From CAZWRK01 sp964635875 (lineage in GTDB: Bacteria; Pseudomonadota; Gammaproteobacteria; Burkholderiales; Aquaspirillaceae), in contig CAZWRK010000055.1 of assembly GCA_964635875.1 (NCBI GenBank), forward strand, positions 1 through 30,113: 30,113 nt of DNA, written 5' to 3'. Within the stretch, counting starts at the first letter, position 1, and every line of letters begins with the position of its first letter. The notes under the pieces are model-generated. The model was not told the DNA's origin. It searched no databases and saw only the letters and a program-made list of their open reading frames with translations. The position numbers were made by a program, and so were the translations under genes. Positions 1 through 7,783 of the stretch are shown in pieces.

Positions 1-51
1 CCGGCCTCTACGTCCCGAACGTAGCGCTCTACCAGGCTAAGCTACACCCCG
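1..51 (-). tRNA. tRNA-Pro (anticodon CGG), 3' part cut off by the window edge
   Basis: On the minus strand this reads as the acceptor 5' strand CGGGGTG, a D arm containing AGCCTGGTAGAGC, and an anticodon arm with stem CTACG/CGTAG around loop TTCGGGA, giving anticodon CGG. The arrangement is close to E. coli proline tRNA, including the TTCGGGA loop. The variable loop is just entered; the T arm and 3' acceptor strand lie outside the window. It decodes CCG. A promoter with correct spacing lies just upstream. Confidence 0.93.
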
Positions 52-83
52 AATTCTGGCTGCGTGGCAGCGAGAGAGGCGCA

Positions 84-112
84 ATCATAGCGCTATCGAA
101 ACCCTCTGACAA
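84..112 (-). promoter_or_regulatory. sigma70 promoter of tRNA-Pro
   Basis: Minus-strand -35 TTGTCA (107-112), 17-base spacer, -10 TATGAT (84-89). The bases after the -10 are TGCGCC, a GC-rich discriminator of the kind found in stable-RNA promoters under stringent control. The start point would fall about 25 bases before the mature tRNA 5' end. Upstream A/T tracts could act as an UP element. Confidence 0.75.
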
Positions 113-122
113 GGCTGGTTTT

Positions 123-163
123 TTAAAAAAATCATTCTTTTAAAAAAGGATTAAAAAAATCAT
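123..163. repeat. A/T tracts with a 13-base direct repeat, possible UP element
   Basis: TTAAAAAAATCAT occurs exactly twice, at 123-135 and 151-163, separated by more A/T-rich sequence. The block begins about ten bases upstream of the tRNA-Pro -35 box, where an UP element for the RNA polymerase alpha subunit would lie. It also follows the stop codon of the acyltransferase gene on the same strand, so its T tracts could help end that transcript, although no strong stem is visible. Confidence 0.45.
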
Positions 164-172
164 CGTGTTAGC

Positions 173-769
173 TCAATATTTGTTTTTGGTCGCCTCGACT
201 GGCGGGGGATTTTTTCCGGTTTTGTCCGCATAAAATGCCCGCATACTGGCGAAATCGGCCTCTATCTGCCCTGTTGGGTGGAAGACCGGCCCAAAACCGC
301 CGACTTTCCGTTTAAAGTCGAGAAATCCTAGAATGATCGGCACCTTTGCGCCCATCGCAATATGATAAAAGCCGGTTTTCCACTGACTGACCGCCGCCCG
401 CGTGCCCTCTGGCGGAATAATCACCACCAGCCGTTCACTGCGCGCATAGACCTGTACCAGTTGCTCAACCAGGCTGTTTTTCTGCGTGCGATCAACTGGA
501 ATTCCGCCCAGCCAGCGCATCACCGGCCCGAACGGCCCCCAAAACAGCGTGTGTTTGCCCATCCAATACACCTTGGCATGGGCTGCAAAGCAAATCCCCA
601 GCGTCACCGGAAAATCCCAGTTGCTGGTATGCGGTGCGGCGATCATCACGTATTTGGGTAAGTTCGGAAATTGACCTTCCAGCCGCCAGCCAAACAGGGC
701 CAGCAATCCCCGTGAAATCCAAGCAAAGAGATGGCGGACAATCGGGGTATCAAAAATAGTGTAATGCAC
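173..769 (-). CDS. PlsC-type lysophospholipid acyltransferase family protein
   Basis: A 198-residue membrane-associated acyltransferase of the 1-acylglycerol-3-phosphate acyltransferase superfamily. The HX4D catalytic motif is HTSNWD (His 47 and Asp 52 from the chosen start), followed by GGIPVDR and the acceptor-binding PPEGTR. Members transfer an acyl chain to lysophosphatidic acid or a related lysolipid; this short type (about 200 residues, PEGTR instead of FPEGTR, HTSNWD) is a divergent subgroup whose substrate cannot be read from sequence. The GTG at 769 was preferred because the protein then starts VHYTIFDTP, the usual beginning as I recall this subgroup. An in-frame TTG at 799 would add ten residues. 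Neither start has a strong ribosome binding site. Confidence 0.85.
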   Translation of the reverse strand: MHYTIFDTPIVRHLFAWISRGLLALFGWRLEGQFPNLPKYVMIAAPHTSNWDFPVTLGICFAAHAKVYWMGKHTLFWGPFGPVMRWLGGIPVDRTQKNSLVEQLVQVYARSERLVVIIPPEGTRAAVSQWKTGFYHIAMGAKVPIILGFLDFKRKVGGFGPVFHPTGQIEADFASMRAFYADKTGKNPPPVEATKNKY

Positions 770-849
770 AAAAATGCTCGACGTAGACAGACAGGGCAAG
801 ACCGTCGCCGGTCACTGAGCCATGCAGCGCCGGAGGCGGTCGTTCGGTT

Positions 850-1026
850 TTATTTTGTGTGTGAAGGTTGGGTCTTGCCCAAGAGCTTTTCCATCAAGTT
901 GCTGCCCGACACATTTTGCCCTTGGCCAGATTGGCTGGCGCGTGCAAAGCGATCGGGTGGGACGGCTTGTTTTAAACGATTGGTGATTTTGAGGCCGTCA
1001 TTTTTTGCAAGGTCAGTACGTTTCAT
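850..1026 (-). CDS. Small basic protein of 58 residues, function unknown
   Basis: An ATG-started frame encodes MKRTDLAKNDGLKITNRLKQ, then a Pro-rich turn (AVPPDRFARA), a Gly/Gln/Ser-rich stretch and a short C-terminal segment, LMEKLLGKT. The lysine- and arginine-rich N-terminal motif (MKRTDLxKNxGLKIxxRxK) resembles small uncharacterised proteins I recall from betaproteobacteria, but I cannot confirm this by search. It has no signal peptide, membrane segment or cysteine. It fills the gap between the DUF1857 gene (67 bases upstream) and the acyltransferase gene, on the same strand as both. No strong Shine-Dalgarno is visible (ACGAGAC lies near). The competing plus-strand frame here has no recognisable features. 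Confidence 0.6.
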   Translation of the reverse strand: MKRTDLAKNDGLKITNRLKQAVPPDRFARASQSGQGQNVSGSNLMEKLLGKTQPSHTK

Positions 1027-1093
1027 TGCGCGTCTCGTTTAGAAGAGAGAAAAAAGCATTGTACGGTGAATCGGCGTGTCGGTCGGAAACCTT

Positions 1094-1558
1094 TCACAGC
1101 AGGCCTTCGGCGGCGCGTTGCCGAATCAGCCGGACAAACTCAACATCCATATCCTGATATGCCGCTTTCACATAGCCCACGACTTTAGCGACTTCGGGGT
1201 CGGTTTCATCGAGCGAGGTTTCGTAACAGAAGCGCACAAACAAGCGCTCTGGGTCAGGTTCTTCAATGCGTTGGGTGAGGGTGCCACTGGGATGCTGCTC
1301 GCTGGCTTGCGTCTGAATACATACCTGATGAGGTGCCTCCAGCACGACCCGATCACGCACAACCAGTTGTCCAAACCGCAGCTCACGCGAAAAACCGTCC
1401 TCGTGCTCAGCGACTTTTTGCATGGCGTCAAGATGCTCCAGAAAAAGTGCCGGTTGTTCTACACGCAGCACCAACCCCGCCCAAAGTTGCTCGCGGCGTA
1501 GGCACTGGTTTTCGGGGAGGTCGGGGTGATTGATTTCGACAATGTGTTCAAACTTCAT
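1094..1558 (-). CDS. SRPBCC-fold protein of the DUF1857 (AtaL-like) family
   Basis: A 154-residue cytosolic protein. Its N terminus KFEHIVEINHPDLPEN followed by LRREQLWAGLVLRVEQP is characteristic of DUF1857, a START/Bet v1-like helix-grip family with a hydrophobic cavity. The C-terminal helix (VAKVVGYVKAAYQDMDVEFVRLIRQ) fits the fold. Ligand and reaction are not known for bacterial members, so no activity is assigned. The ATG at 1558 follows GAGAC on the minus strand. It is followed by the small protein and the acyltransferase on the same strand; a joint transcript is possible but not shown. Confidence 0.8.
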   Translation of the reverse strand: MKFEHIVEINHPDLPENQCLRREQLWAGLVLRVEQPALFLEHLDAMQKVAEHEDGFSRELRFGQLVVRDRVVLEAPHQVCIQTQASEQHPSGTLTQRIEEPDPERLFVRFCYETSLDETDPEVAKVVGYVKAAYQDMDVEFVRLIRQRAAEGLL

Positions 1559-1625
1559 CGTGTCTCGATTCGCAAGCGGTCAAAATGGGGGCTAGTGTAG
1601 CCATTTCTTTTGCTCAATAGTGCGG

Positions 1626-2219
1626 CTAGTGTCGGGGAAGCTGTTGCTCGGTTTTGTCGAGTATTTCAATCGCGAGATCATTGATGCGTTGTCGCTGGTG
1701 ACGTGCCAGACCTCGCAAGTGCTCAAACGCATCACGGCGATTCAGCTGAAGTCGCTCCATTAAAACCCCAACAGCCATGCCTGTTTCGCGTCCCTCTGCC
1801 AAGGCTTGCGCCATCCGATTTTCGTTTTCTCGCAAGCTGCGAATTTGGCTAAATTGTGTCAGTGCGGCTTCGATAGATGGCGGCAGTTGGCTAGGCTCGA
1901 CCGGCTTTACCAAATAGCCTAGCGCGCCCAATGCGGTTGCTTCTTGTACAAGACTTTCATCGGCATAGGCGGTCAGCATTAAAAAACCAGTTTCGCCTTT
2001 GTCGTGCAAATAGTGGGCAATATCTAGCCCGCTGCCATCGGGCAAATGGATGTCCAGAATCGCTAATGCGAACGGTGCGGGCGCGGTGTCCAAAACTTTT
2101 CGGGCGGTGCGGACATTTTCTGCGCGTGTGACCTCATAACCCGCGATTTCAAGCTCTGCGCTCATGGTGGCGGCAATCAAGCGATCATCTTCGACGAGCA
2201 GTAAGCGGCGGTTACTCAT
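1626..2219 (-). CDS. ANTAR-domain response regulator (RNA-binding antiterminator type)
   Basis: A 197-residue two-domain protein. Residues 5-120 are a receiver domain with acidic pocket VEDD (10-12), phosphoacceptor Asp 56 (ILDIHLPDGSG), Thr 83 and Lys 105. A short coiled linker (125-145) leads to an ANTAR domain at about 146-190, with the pattern GMAVGVLMERL...AFEHLRGLAR. ANTAR proteins such as EutV, NasR and AmiR bind paired hexaloop RNA hairpins and prevent transcription termination when phosphorylated or dimerised. The start overlaps the last 8 bases of the upstream kinase gene, so the two are translationally coupled partners. I did not find a convincing dual-hexaloop target in this window, so its regulon lies elsewhere. 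Confidence 0.92.
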   Translation of the reverse strand: MSNRRLLLVEDDRLIAATMSAELEIAGYEVTRAENVRTARKVLDTAPAPFALAILDIHLPDGSGLDIAHYLHDKGETGFLMLTAYADESLVQEATALGALGYLVKPVEPSQLPPSIEAALTQFSQIRSLRENENRMAQALAEGRETGMAVGVLMERLQLNRRDAFEHLRGLARHQRQRINDLAIEILDKTEQQLPRH

Positions 2220-3939
2220 CTTGATCTCCTTTTTTATGATGATTATGGCTTGCTAAAACCGGCGAGTATAAATTCAGAATAGTGTGATAACGGCGGCTTT
2301 GTGGCGGATTGTCGCCTTCCTCACAGAACGCTTCTAGTTTTGCGCCTTGCACCGGTAACAATGCCCGCATCAGCTCGGTGCCGACTCCAGATAATCGACT
2401 CGGCGGAAAACTCGGCGAAGCTGCATTGAAATTGCTGATCTGTAAAACCACGCCATCATCTTGTTGTCGCAGCGCTACGTGCACAGGACTATCGACGGGA
2501 TGGCGATGTTTGATGGCGTTGACCATCAGTTCATTGATTACGAGAGAGATTGGCACGGCTTCGCGTTCAACAATCTGCTGTGCAGCCGCGCTTGGCATCC
2601 AGTCTCGACCAATATTGACCTGTGGATCGGTGGCGGCTTGCGCGCAAATGGCATCAAGCATCTCGCCAAGTGTCGGCCATTCTTTATTGCGTGCTTGAAG
2701 CCCATAGACGGCGCTGACGGCATATAGGCGGCTGATCGCAAGGTGTAGCGGCTCGGCTAGCTCGGGTCGTACCCGTGCATGATGCTGTAAGAGCCCCGCA
2801 ACGCCTTGTAAGGTGTTTTTAATACGGTGATGAATTTCACGTACTAAGGTATCGCGCTCGGCGAGGTGGTGGCGTTCTAAAGCCAGTTCAAGCTCGCGTC
2901 GCTCGGTGTCATCCTCGCTGATGCCGTAGATGACAGGGTGCCCATGTTCGTCGTAGCCGGGAAAAATTCGTGAGCGGACATGCATCGTCTGTCCGTTTTG
3001 GCAAACCACCCGAAATAGGCGCGCATCAGATAAGCCTTGTCCCAGTCGGTGTTTTTTGGCAGCGAGATGGTGGCGATCGTCTGGGTGATAAATGTTTTCA
3101 AGCTGTTCGGGGTGGTCGTAAATCATCTGCGCGGGATAGCCGAATAAGCGCTCGAAGGCGGGGCTAATGTAGTGAAATTTCGACATGTCGCGTTCGGCAA
3201 TCCAGAAAATATCGCGCATTTGGTCCACCATCGACGAAAAACGCTGTTCGATCCGCGAAAGCGCGGCATGAACTTCGGCTTGCTCGCTGACATCTAAAAA
3301 AGTCACGACGACGCCGCGGCATTCTCCGGCTCGATTCATGGGGGAAATGAGGGCGTCTATTTGGTAAAGGCGCTGGTTTTTCGTGAGCGGAAATTGCATG
3401 AATTGGCGCACACCGCTGGCCACCGCTTTTTGCATGGCAGATAAAAAATCTCGGTTGATCGTGGCGGGGAATGGGCTGTCTTCAATGTGCTGGCCGATAA
3501 AGTCGCAGGCTGTGTGACTCATAAAGCGCGTAATGGTCGGGGTCATAAATTGACAGCGCCAATCCAGACCAAAGGTCGCGACAGCATCAGGGACGCCGAC
3601 TAAACAGCTGAGCAAATCGGGGTCGAGGGTGGCGCTGGTTTGAAGCGTGCGCAGCTCGATCGGTAACGTGCCTTCTAGGGGGTGAATATGCAGCACGTAC
3701 GGCTCGGAGCGGCCTTGAGGCCATGTGAGAGTGTAGGTGTGCTGCGTCTCTTGAAGCGGCGCCAGTAAGACTTTGGCTTGCTCAAGCGTCAGCTTTTGGC
3801 GAAGCGCGTGGTTGATCCGGATGACCTCAGCCGTATCCGTCCGGTAGAGCCAGCTGAGTCGTGGGTCGCTATCGAAGAGTGCGAGTCCAGCTTGTTGTTC
3901 AGCATCGGAAAATGGGGCCGGCATGGGTGTCGAGGTCAT
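2212..3939 (-). CDS. Soluble PAS-PAS sensor histidine kinase (HisKA_2 type), partner of the ANTAR regulator
   Basis: A 575-residue kinase with no membrane segment, so sensing should be cytosolic. Residues 1-105 are an unassigned N-terminal region. Two PAS domains follow at about 112-220 and 230-350; the second has the PAC-like IYGISEDDTERREL. The dimerisation and phosphoacceptor helix is REIHHRIKNTLQGVAGLL (His 370/371), the HisKA_2 signature seen in EutW-type kinases that pair with ANTAR regulators. The ATPase domain has N-box NELMVNA (469-475) and G-box SGVGTELM (517-524). It probably passes phosphate to the overlapping ANTAR receiver. The signal is unknown: no heme- or flavin-binding cysteine motif of a LOV domain is visible. 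Confidence 0.9.
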   Translation of the reverse strand: MTSTPMPAPFSDAEQQAGLALFDSDPRLSWLYRTDTAEVIRINHALRQKLTLEQAKVLLAPLQETQHTYTLTWPQGRSEPYVLHIHPLEGTLPIELRTLQTSATLDPDLLSCLVGVPDAVATFGLDWRCQFMTPTITRFMSHTACDFIGQHIEDSPFPATINRDFLSAMQKAVASGVRQFMQFPLTKNQRLYQIDALISPMNRAGECRGVVVTFLDVSEQAEVHAALSRIEQRFSSMVDQMRDIFWIAERDMSKFHYISPAFERLFGYPAQMIYDHPEQLENIYHPDDRHHLAAKKHRLGQGLSDARLFRVVCQNGQTMHVRSRIFPGYDEHGHPVIYGISEDDTERRELELALERHHLAERDTLVREIHHRIKNTLQGVAGLLQHHARVRPELAEPLHLAISRLYAVSAVYGLQARNKEWPTLGEMLDAICAQAATDPQVNIGRDWMPSAAAQQIVEREAVPISLVINELMVNAIKHRHPVDSPVHVALRQQDDGVVLQISNFNAASPSFPPSRLSGVGTELMRALLPVQGAKLEAFCEEGDNPPQSRRYHTILNLYSPVLASHNHHKKGDQDE

Positions 3940-3985
3940 GGTAGTGGATCTCTGTCAGGGGCGGGCGGCAAGGTTGAATGTGATT

Positions 3986-4014
3986 ACCCTAGCGGACGTG
4001 CTTGTTTTTGTCAT
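3986..4014 (-). promoter_or_regulatory. Candidate promoter of the kinase/ANTAR operon
   Basis: Minus-strand -35 ATGACA (4009-4014, 5/6 to consensus), 17-base spacer and -10 TAGGGT (3986-3991, only 3/6 but keeping the T-A...T positions). The -10 is one arm of an inverted repeat ACCCTA/TAGGGT whose other arm (4014-4019) touches the -35, so the pair brackets the promoter. This is a by-eye prediction. Confidence 0.35.
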
Positions 4015-4064
4015 AGGGTTTTGGGCATGCTGTTTCTCTTTGTTGTGTTGCATAAGGAAAAGAG

Positions 4065-5411
4065 ATGGATTGGTCGATGTTGTTGTCTACGCGCCGCTTT
4101 CAGTGTCTGGCGCAAAAGGTTACGCCGGTCGTGGGCGGAAGCGATCCGCTCACAGCCGGTTTGCGAACGGATTACCACGTCGATCATGATCGTATTGTGT
4201 TTTCGAGTGCATTCCGGCGCTTAGGCCGTAAAACGCAGGTGCATTCTTTGTCGCGCCATGATCATGCACATAATCGGCTGACGCATAGCATCGAAGTGGC
4301 CAGCGTGGGTCGGAGTTTAGGGAATCGTGTTGGTGCGATGCTGGCGCAACGGGGCTATTTGCCGGAGCGCAATACGCCATTTGATATTGGGACGATTGTG
4401 CAGGTGGCGTGTCTTGCGCACGATATTGGTAATCCGCCTTTTGGTCATACGGGTGAAGACGCATTGCGTGAGTGGTTTTGCCAGCCTGCGCATCAACATT
4501 ATTTAGCACCTTTATCGGCTGCCGAGCGCTTGGATATTGAAACCTATGAGGGCAATGCGCATGGCCTGCGAACGGTATCGCGTTTGGAGATGTATGGCGG
4601 TGCGGGGGGGATGCGCTTAACTTCTGCGGTGCTGGGGGCGCTGATGAAGTACCCGTGGACATCGGAGGTCGGGGCAGCCAATCGTAAGTTTGGTGTGTAC
4701 CAATCGGAACTGCCGTATTTTCAGGCGGTTGCTGAAACGTTGGGCTTGCCTTCTCGCGGTCGTGATATTGCTTGGGCGCGTCATCCATTGTCGTATTTGA
4801 TGGAAGCGGCGGATGACTTATGTTACGCGATTGTTGATTTAGAAGATGCCGTCGAAATGGGCATGCTGGCGGTGAGTGAGTTTGAAGCGCTTTTTGCGCC
4901 TTTAGCCAATTATGAGCGGGCTTTGCAGGAGCCTGATTTGCGTCAGCGTTGCGCGATGTTGCGCGGAATGGCGGTCGGGCATTGTGTTGCCGTGTTGGCA
5001 GATCGTTTTATGGCGCATCATGATGAACTGTTGGCGGGGACTTTTCCTGAAAAAGACCTGATCGCGGTTTGTGAAGGGCCTGTGCGCGACACGCTCATCG
5101 CGGCCAAAGCGTTAGCCAGCCAGAAGGTGTATCGGCATCGGGATAAATTAGTGACAGAAATTGCTGCTTATCCTTGTTTAGGCGCATTGTTGAGTTTGTT
5201 GGTGCCTGCGGCGTTTGTGTATTGCACGCAAGGCCCGCAAGCGCTAACGCATCGCCAAGGTGCCGAGTTGGCCTTGTTGGACTACCCCTTTGCTGCGGGA
5301 GACTCTTTGTATTCGGCGTATATGCGAATTTTGGATTTTATTGGTGGCATGACGGACAACACGGCGGCTCGTTTGGCGCGTGAAGTGTCGGGCGTCGGAT
5401 TGGTGTCGTGA
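4065..5411 (+). CDS. dgt: dGTP triphosphohydrolase-like protein (HD superfamily)
   Basis: A 448-residue deoxynucleoside triphosphate triphosphohydrolase, which cleaves dGTP or other dNTPs to the nucleoside and triphosphate and so tunes the dNTP pool. The metal-binding HD set is visible: His 74 in HNRLTHSIEV, His 119-Asp 120 in CLAHDIGNPPFGHTGE, and the later Asp in EAADDLCYAIVDLEDA. The entry motif HDRIVFSSAFRRLGRKTQV is typical of Dgt. ATG 4065 follows AAGGA with 7-base spacing, which fixes the start. The family contains both dGTP-specific and broader enzymes; sequence alone does not separate them. msrB follows after 39 bases and is probably co-transcribed. Confidence 0.93.
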   Translation: MDWSMLLSTRRFQCLAQKVTPVVGGSDPLTAGLRTDYHVDHDRIVFSSAFRRLGRKTQVHSLSRHDHAHNRLTHSIEVASVGRSLGNRVGAMLAQRGYLPERNTPFDIGTIVQVACLAHDIGNPPFGHTGEDALREWFCQPAHQHYLAPLSAAERLDIETYEGNAHGLRTVSRLEMYGGAGGMRLTSAVLGALMKYPWTSEVGAANRKFGVYQSELPYFQAVAETLGLPSRGRDIAWARHPLSYLMEAADDLCYAIVDLEDAVEMGMLAVSEFEALFAPLANYERALQEPDLRQRCAMLRGMAVGHCVAVLADRFMAHHDELLAGTFPEKDLIAVCEGPVRDTLIAAKALASQKVYRHRDKLVTEIAAYPCLGALLSLLVPAAFVYCTQGPQALTHRQGAELALLDYPFAAGDSLYSAYMRILDFIGGMTDNTAARLAREVSGVGLVS

Positions 5412-5450
5412 TCGGGCGCGTGAGTGTTTTGACGCAATGGGAGAGAAAAA

Positions 5451-5861
5451 ATGTCTGTGAAAATTCAACGGAGTGCGGCCGAATGGCAAGCGCAGCTGAG
5501 CCCTGAGCAATATCGTGTGACGCGGTGTGCGGGCACCGAGGCGCCTTTTAGTGGCGCATATTACCGTTTGGGTGAGCGTGGGGCATATCACTGCATTTGT
5601 TGTGATGCGCTGCTGTTCGTGTCGGATACACAATTTGATGCAGGGTGTGGCTGGCCGAGTTTCTGGGAAGCTGCAGAGCCTGAGCACATTGTGCGCCATC
5701 TCGATGAAAGTCATGGGATGCGCCGTGTTGAGGTGCGTTGCGCGCAGTGTGATGCGCATTTAGGGCATGTGTTTCCAGATGGGCCCGACCCGACTGGCGA
5801 GCGATATTGCATTAATTCGGTTGCGTTAAATTTTCATCAACTGCATGAAGATCAGGGCTGA
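5451..5861 (+). CDS. msrB: Peptide-methionine (R)-S-oxide reductase MsrB
   Basis: A 136-residue cytosolic MsrB that reduces the R epimer of methionine sulfoxide in proteins. Two zinc-binding CxxC pairs are present (Cys 48/51 and Cys 97/100). GCGWPSFW and HLGHVFPDGP line the active site, and the catalytic Cys 120 lies in RYCINSVALNF. Cys 66 in GCGWPSF could act as resolving cysteine, which I infer only from position. Length fits a free-standing MsrB; no MsrA domain is fused. GGGAGAG precedes the ATG. It lies 39 bases after dgt, and a weak terminator follows. Confidence 0.96.
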   Translation: MSVKIQRSAAEWQAQLSPEQYRVTRCAGTEAPFSGAYYRLGERGAYHCICCDALLFVSDTQFDAGCGWPSFWEAAEPEHIVRHLDESHGMRRVEVRCAQCDAHLGHVFPDGPDPTGERYCINSVALNFHQLHEDQG

Positions 5862-5961
5862 ATAAACCCATTTTGGGAATCAAAAACCGTGTATCTTATG
5901 CGGAAAATAAAAACCCGCTATGCATTAGGTGCGCATTGGGTTTGAGAATAATGCGATTTTT

Positions 5962-5993
5962 AAGCCAGACCATTTTATGAGGCTGGCTTTCGT
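5962..5993 (+). terminator. Possible rho-independent terminator after msrB
   Basis: Stem AAGCCAG (5962-5968) with CTGGCTT (5983-5989), extended by CC/GG beyond a bulged A, around loop ATTTTATGA. A short T-rich tail (TTTCGTTT) follows. The tail is imperfect, so efficiency is uncertain. The site sits about 30 bases before the chosen start of the chemoreceptor gene, so that gene would need its own promoter inside or just after the hairpin, or would rely on read-through. Confidence 0.4.
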
Positions 5994-6024
5994 TTATTTA
6001 ATGACAATTCTCGAGGGCCTGTTC

Positions 6025-7677
6025 ATGAATCATGAGGTGCTGAATCGCCGCAAATCTTCTCTGCAAACGAGGATTTTATTGTGGTTTATTGTGGTCAATG
6101 TCATCACGATTGTGGTGTTTAGCGCTAATAGCTATTTCACAAAAGTGCGAGATGTTCGCCAAGAAATCGATTCCCGTATTCATGCAGCAGCCTATGCTTT
6201 GCCTCGTATTATTCCCGAAAGCTATCTAAATCGCGCGACGAAAGCGGGTGCAATTCCGACGCAAGAATATGTCTCGATTGTTGAAACTTTAGGAAATTAC
6301 GCCCGAGATGTGGGTTTGGAGTACAGCTATGCGATGTCTGTTCAGGGCGATAAGGTTTATTACATCGCCGACAGCGCGCCAAGTGACGAGGTGCAAAAGG
6401 GCGATTTTGCAAAGTACTTTGAACTGTATGACGATGTATCTCCCGCGGTTTTAGAGTCGGTGCGAACGGGTCAACCGCAGTTTGATGAGTACACCGATAA
6501 ATTTGGCACCTTCCGCTCTATCTTTGTTCCGTTTAAGACCCACGCAGGGACGCAGTATGTTGTGGGGGTGGACGTCAAACTGAGTTACCTTGACGAGCAA
6601 ATTAATAATACTTTGTTGGTCTTGGCGGGGATGAGTGCAACAACGCTTTGTATTGCGGTCTTGTTGTCCTTCTTGGTATCGAAGTTGATCGTGCGGTTGA
6701 TTGTGCGCGTGAGCCATGAGCTAGGCGGAATTGCTGACTCGCGTGATTTAAGTCGCCAAATTTCAAGCCAGAGCCGTGATGAGCTCGGCACGATGGCTCG
6801 AAGTGTTAACCATTTATTGGGTTTGATTCGTGACACGTTCATCGAAGCGCGTAAGGCCTCTGACAGCAACGCGGCGATGGCGAAGCAGTTTTTTACCAGT
6901 TCACAAGATCTGAGCCGGCGGGTGATCGATGGTGCCGAAGAGCTTGGCGAGGTGGTGGTTCAAGCTGAAAAAATTCGGGATAACGCGCAAATTTCCAGTG
7001 CACTGGCGAGCGAAGTCAAAGATGAAATTCATCGGACGAGCGGCCAGTTAGATTCCGCACGTGTGGATCTCGATAAGATGGTGAGCACGATTCGAACCAA
7101 TGCGAACGCGAATCAGCAGTTGATCGCTGATCTTGAGGTGTTGTCGAAAGACACGCAGGCCATTAGTCGAGTGTTAGCCGTTATTTCAGAAATTTCTGAC
7201 CAAACTAACTTGTTAGCCCTGAATGCTGCGATTGAGGCGGCCCGTGCCGGAGAGATGGGGCGGGGCTTTGCAGTGGTGGCAGATGAGGTGCGCAAGCTTG
7301 CGACACAAACTCAGTCCACCTTGAATGAAACCAATTTGACGATTGATCGGATCGTGTCTTCGATTAATCAAGTGAGTGCGCGGATGCACGATGCGGCGGG
7401 AACGACGCGTGAATTGGTGGATTCTTCTGATGACGCGCTGCGTTCAATTGAAGATATGGTGGGCCTGATGAGAACGACGGCTGACAACGTTGAATTATCT
7501 GTACAGCGCTCGGAAGAAATCGAAAAATCGGTCGGCACGATGAACCAACGGCTCGCCAGTGTGAGTCATATTTTGTCGGCGAGCGCAGATGGTGCAGAAG
7601 AGATTCATCAGGCTTCGGAGCAATTGGGCTTGAAAGCAGAGGATTTGCGGACCAAATTGGATGCTTTCCAAGTCTAA
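6025..7677 (+). CDS. Methyl-accepting chemotaxis protein with a periplasmic sensor domain
   Basis: A 550-residue transmembrane chemoreceptor. TM1 spans about residues 17-35 (LLWFIVVNVITIVVF). A periplasmic sensor of about 160 residues, Cache-like in layout, follows, then TM2 at about 196-222, a HAMP segment containing RDLSRQISSQSRDELGTMARSVNHLL, and a long coiled-coil signalling domain. Its hairpin tip EISDQTNLLALNAAIEAARAGE (about 389-410) contacts CheA/CheW. There is no C-terminal CheR-binding pentapeptide (the protein ends KLDAFQV). ATG 6025 was chosen because GAGGG lies 7 bases upstream and the receptor then starts shortly before TM1; an upstream start near 5929 would add residues encoded by the terminator-like hairpin. 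Ligand unknown. No che gene is nearby. Confidence 0.92.
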   Translation: MNHEVLNRRKSSLQTRILLWFIVVNVITIVVFSANSYFTKVRDVRQEIDSRIHAAAYALPRIIPESYLNRATKAGAIPTQEYVSIVETLGNYARDVGLEYSYAMSVQGDKVYYIADSAPSDEVQKGDFAKYFELYDDVSPAVLESVRTGQPQFDEYTDKFGTFRSIFVPFKTHAGTQYVVGVDVKLSYLDEQINNTLLVLAGMSATTLCIAVLLSFLVSKLIVRLIVRVSHELGGIADSRDLSRQISSQSRDELGTMARSVNHLLGLIRDTFIEARKASDSNAAMAKQFFTSSQDLSRRVIDGAEELGEVVVQAEKIRDNAQISSALASEVKDEIHRTSGQLDSARVDLDKMVSTIRTNANANQQLIADLEVLSKDTQAISRVLAVISEISDQTNLLALNAAIEAARAGEMGRGFAVVADEVRKLATQTQSTLNETNLTIDRIVSSINQVSARMHDAAGTTRELVDSSDDALRSIEDMVGLMRTTADNVELSVQRSEEIEKSVGTMNQRLASVSHILSASADGAEEIHQASEQLGLKAEDLRTKLDAFQV

Positions 7678-7710
7678 ATCGGCGTTTTGCTTGGTCTGGA
7701 AATTTTCAGG

Positions 7711-7740
7711 GAGCGTGCGTGGGAAAAGCCCGCTCTTTTA
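7711..7740 (+). terminator. Weak terminator after the chemoreceptor gene
   Basis: GAGCG (7711-7715) pairs with CGCTC (7731-7735), with possible GGG/CCC pairing inside, and TTTTATT follows. The stem is short and interrupted. The candidate tig promoter starts immediately after it. Confidence 0.4.
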
Positions 7741-7769
7741 TTGACTGATACGCTTCCTAACTGCAGAAT
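7741..7769 (+). promoter_or_regulatory. Candidate sigma70 promoter of tig-clpP-clpX
   Basis: -35 TTGACT (7741-7746, 5/6), 17-base spacer, -10 CAGAAT (7764-7769, 4/6). It would give a leader of about 180 bases before tig. No sigma32-like -10 (CCCCAT) was found in this gap, although CCCTTGAAA at 7803-7811 resembles a heat-shock -35. Confidence 0.45.
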
Positions 7770-7783
7770 GCAGCAGCAAAAAG

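Noticed and set aside
731..1042. A 103-codon plus-strand frame
   Set aside because: It overlaps the acyltransferase gene and the 58-codon gene on the other strand, has no ribosome binding site and no recognisable content.
1569..1625. GGCTA-CAC-TAGCC hairpin as terminator between the ANTAR gene and the DUF1857 gene
   Set aside because: Five base pairs with only ATTTT some bases later is too weak to call.
4150..4788. A 212-codon minus-strand frame opposite dgt
   Set aside because: The HD-domain motifs of dgt are on the plus strand; the opposite product is rich in His, Pro and Arg without domain character.
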